DNA of 64,000 nt. Origin: JANPIX01 sp031425195 (lineage in GTDB: Bacteria > Pseudomonadota > Alphaproteobacteria > Rhodobacterales > Rhodobacteraceae). The stretch is taken from positions 186,001 to 250,000 of the forward strand of contig JANPIX010000009.1 of assembly GCA_031425195.1 (NCBI GenBank), written 5' to 3'. Positions 8,531 through 16,693 of this stretch are shown one piece after another; position 1 is the first letter of the stretch, and every line of letters starts with the position of its first letter. The position numbers and the translations under genes were made by a program. The notes below the pieces were generated by a model. It did not search any database, was not told the DNA's origin, and saw only the letters and a program-made list of their open reading frames with translations.

Positions 8531-10038
8531 CACAAACTCTCCAGAAACGCGATCAGGGCGTCGCGGTCGCCTTTCGGGCTGTCGGCAAAAGCATCGCGCG
8601 CGGGCAGCGCCTCGCCGCCGTGCCACAGGATAGCCTCGGTCAGGTTGCGCGCGCGGCCGTCGTGCAAAAGTTCGGTGCGCCCGCTCACCTGTGCCGTCAA
8701 GCCAATTCCCCACAACGGCGCGGTGCGCCATTCCGTTCCCGACGCCCGCGCCTCGGGGCGGTTGTCGGCAAGACCCGGCCCCATGTCGTGCAACAGCATG
8801 TCGGAATAGGGCCAGATCAACTGAAAACTCTGTTCCGGCTGGTCGCTCAGTCGGTTGGTCACGAATTTCGGCACATGGCAGGACGCGCAGGCCATCTCCT
8901 GGAACAGGGCCTTGCCCTGCAGAACCACCGGGTCCGCCACATCCCGCCGTTCGGGCACGGCAAGGTTGCGCGAATAATAGGTGACAAGGTCAAAGGCGGC
9001 GCGGTCCACTTCCAGACCGTCCCGGATGTCAGGTTCTTGTCCCGTGGCGGCGGCGCGGCAGTCCGTCTGCGCCGTGGTGCAATCGCCGTAAGGGTCGGGG
9101 AACACAGCCGTCGAAAGCCCCATGTCGCCGCTGAACGCCCCCGCCGATTGTTCGCGGATGGTGGGCATTCCGGCCTTCCAGCCGAACCGCCCCAGCATCG
9201 GCAACTGATGTACCTGCGACCAGACGATATTGGCGCGCCCCGAAATCCCGTCGCCGTCGGCATCCGCCTCGTCCGCATGCGCCAGAATGTCGGCGGCGGG
9301 CACCGCCTCCAAAAGGCCAAGGCCGATCATCTGGGGTGCCAGGCGCGGCGACATCATGGTTTCCGCGCCCACATCACCCGACGCGCCTTCGATCCCATAA
9401 CGGGGGGCGCGCAAGGTGACAGTGGTGCCATCGCCAAGCGTCACAGCCACATCGTCGTAGGTCAGGGTCATCGCCCCCTCGGCCATCAGGCCCGGTGCTG
9501 CGAAATTCTGCAACTGCCCGCCCAGAACCGGATGCGGCAGGGCGGGCAGAAAGCCGGGGATGCCTTCCGGCGCGTCGCCCCCCGGAACCGACAGCCGAAG
9601 GAACAGCCCCACCGCCGCCTCGCCCGGTTCCGGCACATGGCCGCGCCCGTCCTTCAGGTGGCAATCCTGACAGGCCCGCGCATTGCTGAACGGGCCAAGC
9701 CCGTCTGACGCCTTGGTCGAAGCGGGGGCCGCGATCCACGTCTTGCGGAACAGCGCGTTGCCCATCTTGAAGGACATCTGCTGATCAAAAGCCATGTTTG
9801 CGGACAGATGCGAAAACGCGTCCGCCGTGCCGGTGGCGCGCACCGACGCTGCGCCGCCGGATTTCGTCTCGAACGGTTCGGGTTTGCTGAAATCGACGGG
9901 GGGTGCGGTGATGGCAGCCACACGCGCGGTTTCGGCCTTGGTACGGGGGATCACCGACAGATGCGGGTCGTCAAGCGCCACCACTGCCACGGGCAGGAAC
10001 ACCACGATCACGCCAGCCCAGATACCGACAAGGTTCAT
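8530..10038 (-). CDS. Di-heme oxidoreductase (DUF1111/thiol oxidoreductase-like, c-type)
   Basis: A 502-residue periplasmic protein with two c-type haem motifs, CQDCH at about 123-127 and CASCH at about 384-388. The N-terminal MNLVGIWAGVIVVFLPVAVVA is a signal or anchor segment. An acidic metal-binding loop (DEADADGDGISG) is present, as in this family. It belongs to the di-heme oxidoreductases regularly placed between two imelysin genes; an electron-transfer role in periplasmic iron or peroxide chemistry is likely but unproven. I chose ATG 10038 because the longer frame upstream lacks signal-like character and runs through a hairpin. Confidence 0.88.
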   Translation of the reverse strand: MNLVGIWAGVIVVFLPVAVVALDDPHLSVIPRTKAETARVAAITAPPVDFSKPEPFETKSGGAASVRATGTADAFSHLSANMAFDQQMSFKMGNALFRKTWIAAPASTKASDGLGPFSNARACQDCHLKDGRGHVPEPGEAAVGLFLRLSVPGGDAPEGIPGFLPALPHPVLGGQLQNFAAPGLMAEGAMTLTYDDVAVTLGDGTTVTLRAPRYGIEGASGDVGAETMMSPRLAPQMIGLGLLEAVPAADILAHADEADADGDGISGRANIVWSQVHQLPMLGRFGWKAGMPTIREQSAGAFSGDMGLSTAVFPDPYGDCTTAQTDCRAAATGQEPDIRDGLEVDRAAFDLVTYYSRNLAVPERRDVADPVVLQGKALFQEMACASCHVPKFVTNRLSDQPEQSFQLIWPYSDMLLHDMGPGLADNRPEARASGTEWRTAPLWGIGLTAQVSGRTELLHDGRARNLTEAILWHGGEALPARDAFADSPKGDRDALIAFLESL

Positions 10039-10074
10039 ACCGACCACCCGCTTCCCTTTCGATTCCTTCGCGCC

Positions 10075-10109
10075 GGGGGGCGTGAATTGCAATCCAATTC
10101 ACGCCCCCC
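10075..10109 (-). other. Very strong intercistronic stem-loop in the iron operon
   Basis: A perfect 14-bp inverted repeat (10075-10088 with 10096-10109) with a 7-base loop lies between the first imelysin stop (10158) and the di-heme start (10038). No T-tract follows on the minus strand, so it is more likely an mRNA-stabilising or partially terminating element than a full terminator. It could make the first imelysin more abundant than the downstream proteins. Confidence 0.75.
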
Positions 10110-10157
10110 TGCCCCGCCCGCCCCCGCGTCACGTTGCCGCCAGACGGGCCTGTTGCA

Positions 10158-11414
10158 TCACTGGAAAACGGCGTCGGGGTTATCAAGGCTGTCCGACCCT
10201 TCGACCGCAATCGCATCAAGCTGCAGCGCCGTCACCGCACGCTCGATCGATTTGGTCTGCGTGATCAAGGCATTGACCGCCGCCATGATGACCTCTTCGC
10301 CGCGCGCATTGCCGGGCGCGATCATCTGGTCAAAGGTAAAACCTGCGTCGCCTTCCTGTTTCATCACGGCCAGTGCTGCAACCGAAGCGGCCAGTTCTGA
10401 TTTCAACTGTGCGTCAACGCCTGCGTCGGCAGCGGCCACCAGATCGGCCAGTGACGCGCCGCTGACAACCGATCCGTCGGGGCGCGTATAGGTGCCAAGA
10501 TAGACCCCCTGAATGCCCAGCCCGTCGTAGTAATGGCTGTTGTGCGTGTTGTCGGAAAAACAGTCCTGTTCTTCCTCGGGGTCGTTCAGCATCAGGCCAA
10601 GACGAATACGTTCGCCTGCCAGTTCGCCATAAGACAGACTTCCCATGCCCGTCAACATCGCGCTCAGACCCGCCTTGGGGTCGGCGACGACAGCCTCGCG
10701 CGCCGCGCCGCCGGGGGCCCAGCTTGCCGCCATTTCCTCCAGATCGGCCACCAGCAGGTCGGTCGCCGCCTTCAGATAGGCCGCGCGCCGGTCGCAATTG
10801 CCGTTGGTGCAGCCTTCGCCCGTCACATAATCGGTGAAGGGCCGCGCGCCCGCACCCGGTTCGGTGCCGTTCAGATCCTGCCCCCACAGCATGAATTCGA
10901 CTGCGTGATAACCGGATGCCACGTTCGATTCGATTCCGTCCGCCTCGTGCAGGGTGCCGCTGATCAGGTCGGGGGTGATGACTGCCGCATCAATCGTCCG
11001 GCCCGACAGATTGAACGCCGGTGTCGCCACCACGTTCAACGTGGCAAGCGGATTTTCTTCGCCATAAGGTGCCCCTGCAACATAGTCGATCAGACCTTCG
11101 TCCAGTGGCCAGGAATTTACCCGGCCCTCCCAGTCGTCCACCACCGCGTTGCCGAACCGGTACGCCTCGGTCTGCAGATAAGGGACGCGCGCGGCGAGCC
11201 ACGCATCCCGCGCGCGGGCCAGTGCTTCGTCCGACGGGGCGGCGATCACGGCATCTACTGCCGACTGAAGCGCCGTCGCGGTGGTCAGGCTGTCAGAGTA
11301 TTTGGCAAAGCCGATCTCGGCATAGGTGGCCACAACCTGATCCGGTGTGGCGGCAATGGCCGCAAACGGCAGCGACGCAGTGGTGATCAGCAGGGCGGCG
11401 GCAAGGCGGTTCAT
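10158..11414 (-). CDS. Imelysin-family iron-regulated periplasmic protein (peptidase M75-like), first copy
   Basis: A 418-residue imelysin with an N-terminal signal peptide (MNRLAAALLITTASLPFAAIA). The family motif GxHxxE is present as GYHAVEFMLWGQD, together with the NSWPLDEGLIDYV segment. Imelysins such as IrpA are thought to bind iron or haem in the periplasm or outer membrane and support iron acquisition; peptidase activity is doubtful for the family. ATG 11414 follows AAGGA and starts the signal peptide directly. It lies 26 bases after hemP and is the first large gene of the operon. Confidence 0.92.
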   Translation of the reverse strand: MNRLAAALLITTASLPFAAIAATPDQVVATYAEIGFAKYSDSLTTATALQSAVDAVIAAPSDEALARARDAWLAARVPYLQTEAYRFGNAVVDDWEGRVNSWPLDEGLIDYVAGAPYGEENPLATLNVVATPAFNLSGRTIDAAVITPDLISGTLHEADGIESNVASGYHAVEFMLWGQDLNGTEPGAGARPFTDYVTGEGCTNGNCDRRAAYLKAATDLLVADLEEMAASWAPGGAAREAVVADPKAGLSAMLTGMGSLSYGELAGERIRLGLMLNDPEEEQDCFSDNTHNSHYYDGLGIQGVYLGTYTRPDGSVVSGASLADLVAAADAGVDAQLKSELAASVAALAVMKQEGDAGFTFDQMIAPGNARGEEVIMAAVNALITQTKSIERAVTALQLDAIAVEGSDSLDNPDAVFQ

Positions 11415-11440
11415 CGGTATGTCCTTCAACAAGGCGGGGG

Positions 11441-11602
11441 TCATTTGGTCAGGATCAGCTTGCCAGCCCGCGTGATGCGCAGGGCATAAACCTGCCCGTT
11501 CAGGGTGATCTGCGCCAACGTGCCGCCGCCTGTCAGATCCCGCGCGTCATGCTGCGGCAGGACGTTGGGCATCAGGCTTTGGGGTTCGACATGGGCATTC
11601 AT
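11441..11602 (-). CDS. hemP: Hemin uptake protein HemP
   Basis: A 53-residue protein. The C-terminal half (DARDLTGGGTLAQI, then YALRITRAGKLILTK) is the conserved HemP core and ends at the usual KLILTK. HemP acts with haem/iron uptake genes and is reported as a regulator or accessory factor of haem uptake. A good ribosome site (GGAGG, six bases before ATG 11602) supports the start. It heads the imelysin operon, which suggests iron-responsive expression. No HmuR receptor or haem permease lies nearby. Confidence 0.88.
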   Translation of the reverse strand: MNAHVEPQSLMPNVLPQHDARDLTGGGTLAQITLNGQVYALRITRAGKLILTK

Positions 11603-11769
11603 TCTGGGCCTCCAACTGGAACAGCATTTGACCCTGCCGTGATGGTCAGGGGCTTTGGGGGTCCGGGCTGACCGTTGGCGGTTGGCTTGGATGGACGATT
11701 GTTGACCGAAAGAGTTGGGATTGTAAAGTGTTTTAGTCAGTCATTATTGCGACAGGCAGAAAGTAAAGC
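11603..11769 (-). promoter_or_regulatory. Upstream region of the hemP operon
   Basis: This spacer carries the promoter of the iron operon. An AT-richer block at about 11700-11765 contains TACAAT on the minus strand (11724-11719), a plausible -10 element, but no good -35 is seen. I could not recognise a convincing Irr, Fur or RirA box by eye, although iron control would be expected from the genes. No further gene is seen here. Confidence 0.35.
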
Positions 11770-11795
11770 GGGCGCGACCCGCAGGTCACGCCCGT
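11770..11795 (-). terminator. Terminator-like hairpin of the chvE-gguABC-araD operon
   Basis: The arms 11770-11780 and 11785-11795 pair over 11 positions with one mismatch and a 4-base loop. It lies 22 bases after the stop of the sugar dehydrogenase gene (minus strand) and is followed by GCTTTACTTTC, a moderately T-rich tail. It would separate the sugar operon from hemP, which is transcribed in the same direction. Confidence 0.6.
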
Positions 11796-11816
11796 TCGGC
11801 ATCGGATCAAGCCAGA

Positions 11817-12743
11817 TTATTCGATGAAGGCGTCGACCCTTTGTTGTCTGCCCTTCAGGCAGGCATCTGCAACCAACCGCAGGGGCGAAACGTCGGCATC
11901 GCTTTGCCGCGATTGGACGAGTTCGGCAAAGCGCTGATAAATATTGGGATATTCCCGTTCCGGCCCGACATCGACAGTCTGGCCGTCAATCGCAAGCGCC
12001 GCCCCGCCCAGCGTCAGTCGCAGAACCTGACCCGCGGCCCTGACCTCAATCTCCCAGGTTTGCGGGCCTTCCTGCCGCCAGTCGAAATCGGCGTCAATGC
12101 CCACTCCGCCCGCGCCCTGCATCGACATGCGCACCCCGATGGGGGTTGCGGCGTTGGCGGGCACCTCCAGATCGGCGCCGGTTACATGGATCCCGCCCGG
12201 CAGAATCGCGGTCAGGATCGACAGGGCGTTGATCCCCGGATCGAACACGCCAAATCCGCCCGGTTCCCAGATCCAGGCCTGCTTCGGATGCCAGCGCCGC
12301 ACGTCCTCGCGCCAGGTAATCGTGATGGCATCCGGCTTGCGCGCTGCGATCCATGCGTCGGCATGGGGCACGGCAGGGGCAAACCGCGAATGCCAGGTCG
12401 CCATCAAGGTGACACCCGCAGCCTTGGCCGCCGCGATGATCGTCTCGATCTCGCCCAGCGTGGCGGCTGGCGGCTTTTCGATCAGCAGGTCGCGCCCGGC
12501 GGCAATCGCCGCCAGCGACATGTCAAGCCGCGCATCCGGCGGCGTGCACAGGGCAACAGCGGCCTTCGGCCCGTTGGCCAGAAAATCGTCAAAGTCGGTA
12601 AAGTTCGGCACGCCGTCAATCTTGCCGTGGCGCGACACGCCGGCCACGAGCTCGAACGCCGGGTTGCCCGCAATAGCGGGCAAATGTTGGTCACGGGCAA
12701 TCTTGCCCACGCCCACCACGGCCACCGGAATGCGTGCGGCCAT
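11817..12743 (-). CDS. Gfo/Idh/MocA-family L-arabinose/D-galactose 1-dehydrogenase
   Basis: A 308-residue NAD(P)-dependent dehydrogenase that would oxidise C1 of the sugar to a lactone. The Rossmann motif VGVGKIARDQHLPAI, EKPPAATLGE (the EKP Lys), ATWHSRFAPAV and REDVRRWHPKQ..WEPGGFGVFDPGINALSI closely resemble the Azospirillum-type L-arabinose 1-dehydrogenase and relatives that also use D-galactose. The ATG lies one base after the stop of the arabinonate dehydratase gene. With the ChvE/Ggu importer and the dehydratase upstream, it fits non-phosphorylative sugar oxidation. A separate lactonase is not seen. Confidence 0.85.
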   Translation of the reverse strand: MAARIPVAVVGVGKIARDQHLPAIAGNPAFELVAGVSRHGKIDGVPNFTDFDDFLANGPKAAVALCTPPDARLDMSLAAIAAGRDLLIEKPPAATLGEIETIIAAAKAAGVTLMATWHSRFAPAVPHADAWIAARKPDAITITWREDVRRWHPKQAWIWEPGGFGVFDPGINALSILTAILPGGIHVTGADLEVPANAATPIGVRMSMQGAGGVGIDADFDWRQEGPQTWEIEVRAAGQVLRLTLGGAALAIDGQTVDVGPEREYPNIYQRFAELVQSRQSDADVSPLRLVADACLKGRQQRVDAFIE

Positions 12744-12744
12744 G

Positions 12745-14487
12745 TCAGTGCGCCTCGCGCGCGACGGCATTGCCGCGGCAGCCGATCAGGAAATCCAAGT
12801 CGGCCCCGGTGTCGGCACCCTGCACATGGTCATGGTACAGTTGCGCGTAACCGCCGTTCGGGCGCGGCACGGGGTTGGACCATTCCGCCAACCGCTGCGC
12901 CATTTCCTCATCCGAGATATCCAGATGCAGACGCCGCGCCGCCACGTCCAGTTCGATCATGTCGCCAGACCGCACCACGGCCAGCGGCCCGCCGCGCGCG
13001 GCCTCGGGCGATACGTGCAGGACCACGGTGCCATAGGCCGTGCCCGACATCCGCGCATCGGAAATGCGAACCATGTCCGTGATGCCCTTGCGCAAAACCT
13101 TGGGTGGCAGGCCCATGTTCCCCACTTCGGCCATGCCCGGATAGCCGCGCGGCCCACAGTTCTTCATCACCATCACGCAGGTTTCGTCGATATCGAGCGT
13201 TTCATCCTCGATCCGCGCCTTGTAATCGTCGATATCCTCGAACACGACCGCCCGGCCCCGGTGGCGCAACAGCGCAGGCGTCGCAGCCGATGGTTTCAGA
13301 ACAGCACCGCCGGGGGCCAGATTGCCCCGCAGCACGGCGATACCGCCCTGCTGGGTCAGGGCGTTTTCAACCGGGCGGACGACGTCGTCATTCCAGTTGC
13401 GCACATCCTTGACCTCGTCCCAGATCGAGCCGCCCGACACGGTCAGCGCGTCCTTGTGCAGCTTGCCGCCCTCGCCCAGCATCTTGATCACGACGGGCAG
13501 ACCGCCGGCATAGAAGAACTCCTCCATCAGGTACTTGCCCGACGGCATCAGGTTCACGATTGTCGGCACATCGCGGCCACAACGGTCCCAGTCGTCCAGC
13601 GACAGATCGATGCCGACACGCCCCGCCATGGCAAGAAGGTGGATCACGGCATTCGTCGACCCGCCAATCGCCCCGTTCACCCGGATTGCGTTTTCAAACG
13701 CATCCTTGGTCATGATGTCCGACGGTTTCAGATCATCCTTCACCATCTGCACGATGCGCCGCCCGGTGATGTGCGCCATGACGCGGCGGCGGCTGTCCAC
13801 CGCCGGAATGGCCGCGTTCCCCGACAGCGTCATGCCCAGCGCCTCGGCCATGCTGGCCATGGTGCTGGCGGTGCCCATGGTGTTGCAAGACCCTGCCGAC
13901 CTGCTCATCGACGCTTCGGCGTCGACGAATTCGTCGGCTGTCATCTCGCCAGCCTTGACCGCTTCCGAAAACTTCCACAGATGCGTGCCCGACCCGACAC
14001 GTTCCCCTTTGAAATAGCCGTTGAGCATCGGCCCGCCCGACACAAGGATCGCCGGAATATCGACAGAGGCAGCCCCCATCAACAGCGCCGGCGTGGTCTT
14101 GTCGCACCCGGCCAGCAGCACGACACCGTCAATGCACTGCCCGCGCAAACTTTCCTCGACGTCCATGGCGCACAGGTTGCGGAACATCATCGCGGTCGGA
14201 CGGAACGACGATTCCGACGGCGACATCACCGGGAATTCCATAGGCAGTCCGCCCGCCTCGTAAATGCCATGGGCCACACGTTCGGCCAGATCGCGCAGGT
14301 GCGCGTTGCAGGGCGTGAGTTGCGACCAGGTGTTGCAGATGCCGATCACCGGGCGACCATCGAACAGATCGGCGGGCAGGCCCTGATTTTTCATCCAGGA
14401 CCGGTGATAGATCGCGTCCTTCGACACCCCACCGAACCATTCCTGCGAACGAAGCTTGCGGGGCCAGACGGCGGGTTTGAATGTCAT
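12745..14487 (-). CDS. araD: L-arabinonate dehydratase (IlvD/Edd family)
   Basis: A 580-residue Fe-S dehydratase converting L-arabinonate (or a related aldonate such as D-fuconate or D-xylonate) to the 2-keto-3-deoxy acid. Cysteines for a [2Fe-2S] cluster are at C60 (TPCNAH), C128 (AGCDKTTP) and C201 (GSCNTMG). The N-terminus WPRKLRSQEWFGG..YHRSWMKNQG matches the pentonate subgroup of the family rather than dihydroxy-acid dehydratase. ATG 14487 follows AAAGGA; five upstream residues of open frame are excluded. Operon context (ChvE importer, sugar 1-dehydrogenase) supports a sugar-acid role. The symbol follows common usage for this activity and is not the ribulose-phosphate epimerase. Confidence 0.9.
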   Translation of the reverse strand: MTFKPAVWPRKLRSQEWFGGVSKDAIYHRSWMKNQGLPADLFDGRPVIGICNTWSQLTPCNAHLRDLAERVAHGIYEAGGLPMEFPVMSPSESSFRPTAMMFRNLCAMDVEESLRGQCIDGVVLLAGCDKTTPALLMGAASVDIPAILVSGGPMLNGYFKGERVGSGTHLWKFSEAVKAGEMTADEFVDAEASMSRSAGSCNTMGTASTMASMAEALGMTLSGNAAIPAVDSRRRVMAHITGRRIVQMVKDDLKPSDIMTKDAFENAIRVNGAIGGSTNAVIHLLAMAGRVGIDLSLDDWDRCGRDVPTIVNLMPSGKYLMEEFFYAGGLPVVIKMLGEGGKLHKDALTVSGGSIWDEVKDVRNWNDDVVRPVENALTQQGGIAVLRGNLAPGGAVLKPSAATPALLRHRGRAVVFEDIDDYKARIEDETLDIDETCVMVMKNCGPRGYPGMAEVGNMGLPPKVLRKGITDMVRISDARMSGTAYGTVVLHVSPEAARGGPLAVVRSGDMIELDVAARRLHLDISDEEMAQRLAEWSNPVPRPNGGYAQLYHDHVQGADTGADLDFLIGCRGNAVAREAH

Positions 14488-14498
14488 GGACTGTCCTT

Positions 14499-15467
14499 TC
14501 AAAGTGTCTTGACGGTGACGGGTGCAGGCATTGCCACCGCCAGCGGGTTTTGCAGCGGCAGACCAAAGGCCGCCGCTTCGATTTCGAACACATCACCCGC
14601 CTGCGGCTTGATCCCGTCTGCGAAGGACAGGGTCGCCGTGCCGAACATGTGGACATGCAGATCGCCGGGCTGGCAAAAGATGCCGTATTTGAAATGATGA
14701 TATTCCAGATTGGCGAGCGTGTGGGACATGTTCGCCTCGCCGCTCAGGAATGGCTTTTCCCAGATCACGGCCCCGTCCCTGCGAATCCGGCTGGTGCCCT
14801 GCACATCGGCAGGCAGATCACCGACCAGAAGTTCCGGGCCGAATGCGGCGGGGCGCAGCTTGGAATGCGCAAGGTACAGATAGTTGATCCGTTCCGTCAC
14901 ATGGTCGCTGAATTCGTTCGACAGGGCAAACCCGATGCGGTTCGGCGCGCCGTCCGGGCCGATCAGATAGAACGCCGCAATCTCCGGCTCCTCGCCCCCG
15001 TCAAGCGCGAAGGACGGGCTGACCAGCGCGACGCCCGGACCAACCGCCCCGTGCCCCGTGCCCTTGTAGAACCATTCCGGCTGAACCCCGGTTTCGCCGG
15101 CGGCGGGCTTGCCACCCTCCAGCCCCATGCGGAACATCTTCATGCTGTCGGTCAGGGTGTCGTCCGCCTTGGCGTGCATGGCAGACCGGGTCGAGGCACT
15201 GCCCAGATGGGTCAGGCCCGTGCCCGTGACATGCATGTGCGCCGGGTCAGGATGGCGCAGCGGGCAATCAATCCGACCGGCCACCAGAAGGGCGGGCAGA
15301 TCGGCGGCATCGCCCTGCCCCAGCCCTGCCACCACTTCGGCAAGGGGCAACCCCTGCGCAATGGCCGCCTGCGCCAGATGCAGAATGGTGTCTGCCCCCG
15401 GCACAAGATACGCCGCGTCCCCACGGCGGCAGATGACGCCACCGCCCTTCAATTGGCTCAGATGCAT
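14499..15467 (-). CDS. gguC: GguC/AraD1 family protein (fumarylacetoacetate-hydrolase-like fold)
   Basis: A 322-residue protein of the AraD1/GguC family, related to the FAH superfamily. Recognisable segments are GEEPEIAAFYLIGPDG (acidic metal-binding site), NRIGFALSNEFSDH, HSKLRPAAFGPELLVG and YGIFCQPGDLHVHMFGTATLS. Its biochemical role is not firmly established. FAH-fold enzymes include 2-keto-3-deoxy-D-arabinonate dehydratase, so a step on the keto-deoxy acid made by the neighbouring dehydratase is plausible. ATG 15467 has TGAGGG just upstream and lies seven bases after the gguB stop. Confidence 0.87.
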   Translation of the reverse strand: MHLSQLKGGGVICRRGDAAYLVPGADTILHLAQAAIAQGLPLAEVVAGLGQGDAADLPALLVAGRIDCPLRHPDPAHMHVTGTGLTHLGSASTRSAMHAKADDTLTDSMKMFRMGLEGGKPAAGETGVQPEWFYKGTGHGAVGPGVALVSPSFALDGGEEPEIAAFYLIGPDGAPNRIGFALSNEFSDHVTERINYLYLAHSKLRPAAFGPELLVGDLPADVQGTSRIRRDGAVIWEKPFLSGEANMSHTLANLEYHHFKYGIFCQPGDLHVHMFGTATLSFADGIKPQAGDVFEIEAAAFGLPLQNPLAVAMPAPVTVKTL

Positions 15468-15474
15468 CAGACCC

Positions 15475-16683
15475 TCAGGATTTTGATTTATTGTACACGT
15501 CAAAGATGACCGCAGCCAGAAGCACCAGCCCCTTGATCACCTGCTGATAGTCGATACCGATCCCCAGGATCGACATTCCGTTGTTCATCACACCCATGAT
15601 GAATGCGCCGACCACCACCCCGACAATCTTGCCCACCCCGCCCGACATCGACGCACCGCCGATGAACACCGCAGCAATCACGTCAAGTTCGAACGACACG
15701 CCTGCCTTTGGCGTCGCCGAATTCAGGCGCGCGGCCACGATCATCCCGGCAAGTGCGGCCAGAACACCCATGTTCACAAACGTGAGGAACGTCAGCCGGT
15801 CTGCGTTGATCCCCGAAAGACGCGAGGCCTTGAGGTTGCCGCCAATGGCATAGATGCGCCGCCCCGTCGTCGTGTTTTCCGTGAAAAAGGCGTAAAGCAC
15901 GATCAGAACCGCCATCACGATCAGCACATTGGGCAGGCCCCGGAACATCGCCAGCTTGTAGCCGACAAAGATCAGCGCCCCCGCCAGAACCGCATTGCGC
16001 AGCACGAACAGGCCCATCGGCTCCAGCGCGATGCCGTAGGTGGCGTTGCGCTGCCGCGCCCGCCACCCCATCCACACGATCAGCAGCGACGCGATGACAA
16101 CCACGATGATCGCCGTCATGTTGGGTTTGCCCTCGCCGATCAAGTCGGGGATGAACCCGGTCGACAGCGACTGGAACGATTTGGGGAACGGCCCCACGTT
16201 CTGCCCCCCCAAAAGCCACAGCGTCAGGCCCCGGAACACCAGCATCCCAGCCAGCGTCACGATGAACGACGGGATGCGCCAATAGGCGATCCAGTATCCC
16301 TGCGCCGCACCGATCACCCCGCCAATCGCCAGACAGGCCGGAATGGCCACCAGCACCGGCCAATCCCAGTTGACGATCATCACGGCGGCAACGGCCCCGG
16401 TGAACCCGACGACCGACCCCACCGAAAGGTCGATATGCCCGGCCACGATCACCAGAAGCATCCCCAGCGCCATGATGATGACGTAGGAATTCTGCAGAAA
16501 CAAATTGGTGATGTTCTGCGCCGACAGGTAATCCACGTCGATCAGCCCGCGCACCACCAGCGTGAAGAACAGGACAATGGCCACCAGCGCCATCAGCATC
16601 CCGTTTTCCCGCAGATTAAGCGCAGCAGCGCCTTTTTCGCGTCCCGTCGTCGCCGCTGCCTGTCCGGCTGATTGTTCGCTCAT
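15475..16683 (-). CDS. gguB: Multiple-sugar ABC transporter permease GguB
   Basis: A 402-residue inner-membrane permease of the ribose/xylose (BPD_transp_2) type with roughly ten hydrophobic helices. Typical signatures are VIVAGHIDLSVGSVVGFTGA, IPSFIVTLAGMLVFRG and AAVFIGGASMSGGVGKI. It pairs with GguA and ChvE to import glucose, galactose, arabinose or xylose. The ATG follows a G/A-rich ribosome site and lies ten bases after gguA. Confidence 0.93.
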   Translation of the reverse strand: MSEQSAGQAAATTGREKGAAALNLRENGMLMALVAIVLFFTLVVRGLIDVDYLSAQNITNLFLQNSYVIIMALGMLLVIVAGHIDLSVGSVVGFTGAVAAVMIVNWDWPVLVAIPACLAIGGVIGAAQGYWIAYWRIPSFIVTLAGMLVFRGLTLWLLGGQNVGPFPKSFQSLSTGFIPDLIGEGKPNMTAIIVVVIASLLIVWMGWRARQRNATYGIALEPMGLFVLRNAVLAGALIFVGYKLAMFRGLPNVLIVMAVLIVLYAFFTENTTTGRRIYAIGGNLKASRLSGINADRLTFLTFVNMGVLAALAGMIVAARLNSATPKAGVSFELDVIAAVFIGGASMSGGVGKIVGVVVGAFIMGVMNNGMSILGIGIDYQQVIKGLVLLAAVIFDVYNKSKS

Positions 16684-16693
16684 CCGTTTCCCC

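Noticed and set aside
11603..11760. An Irr, Fur or RirA box upstream of hemP
   Set aside because: Iron control is expected, but I could not find a symmetric element resembling a consensus I trust, so none is claimed.
12097..14697. An 866-codon open frame on the plus strand opposite the arabinonate dehydratase
   Set aside because: It is a GC-driven shadow: the protein is rich in Arg, Pro and His with no family features, while the minus strand encodes a clear Fe-S dehydratase with all cysteines.
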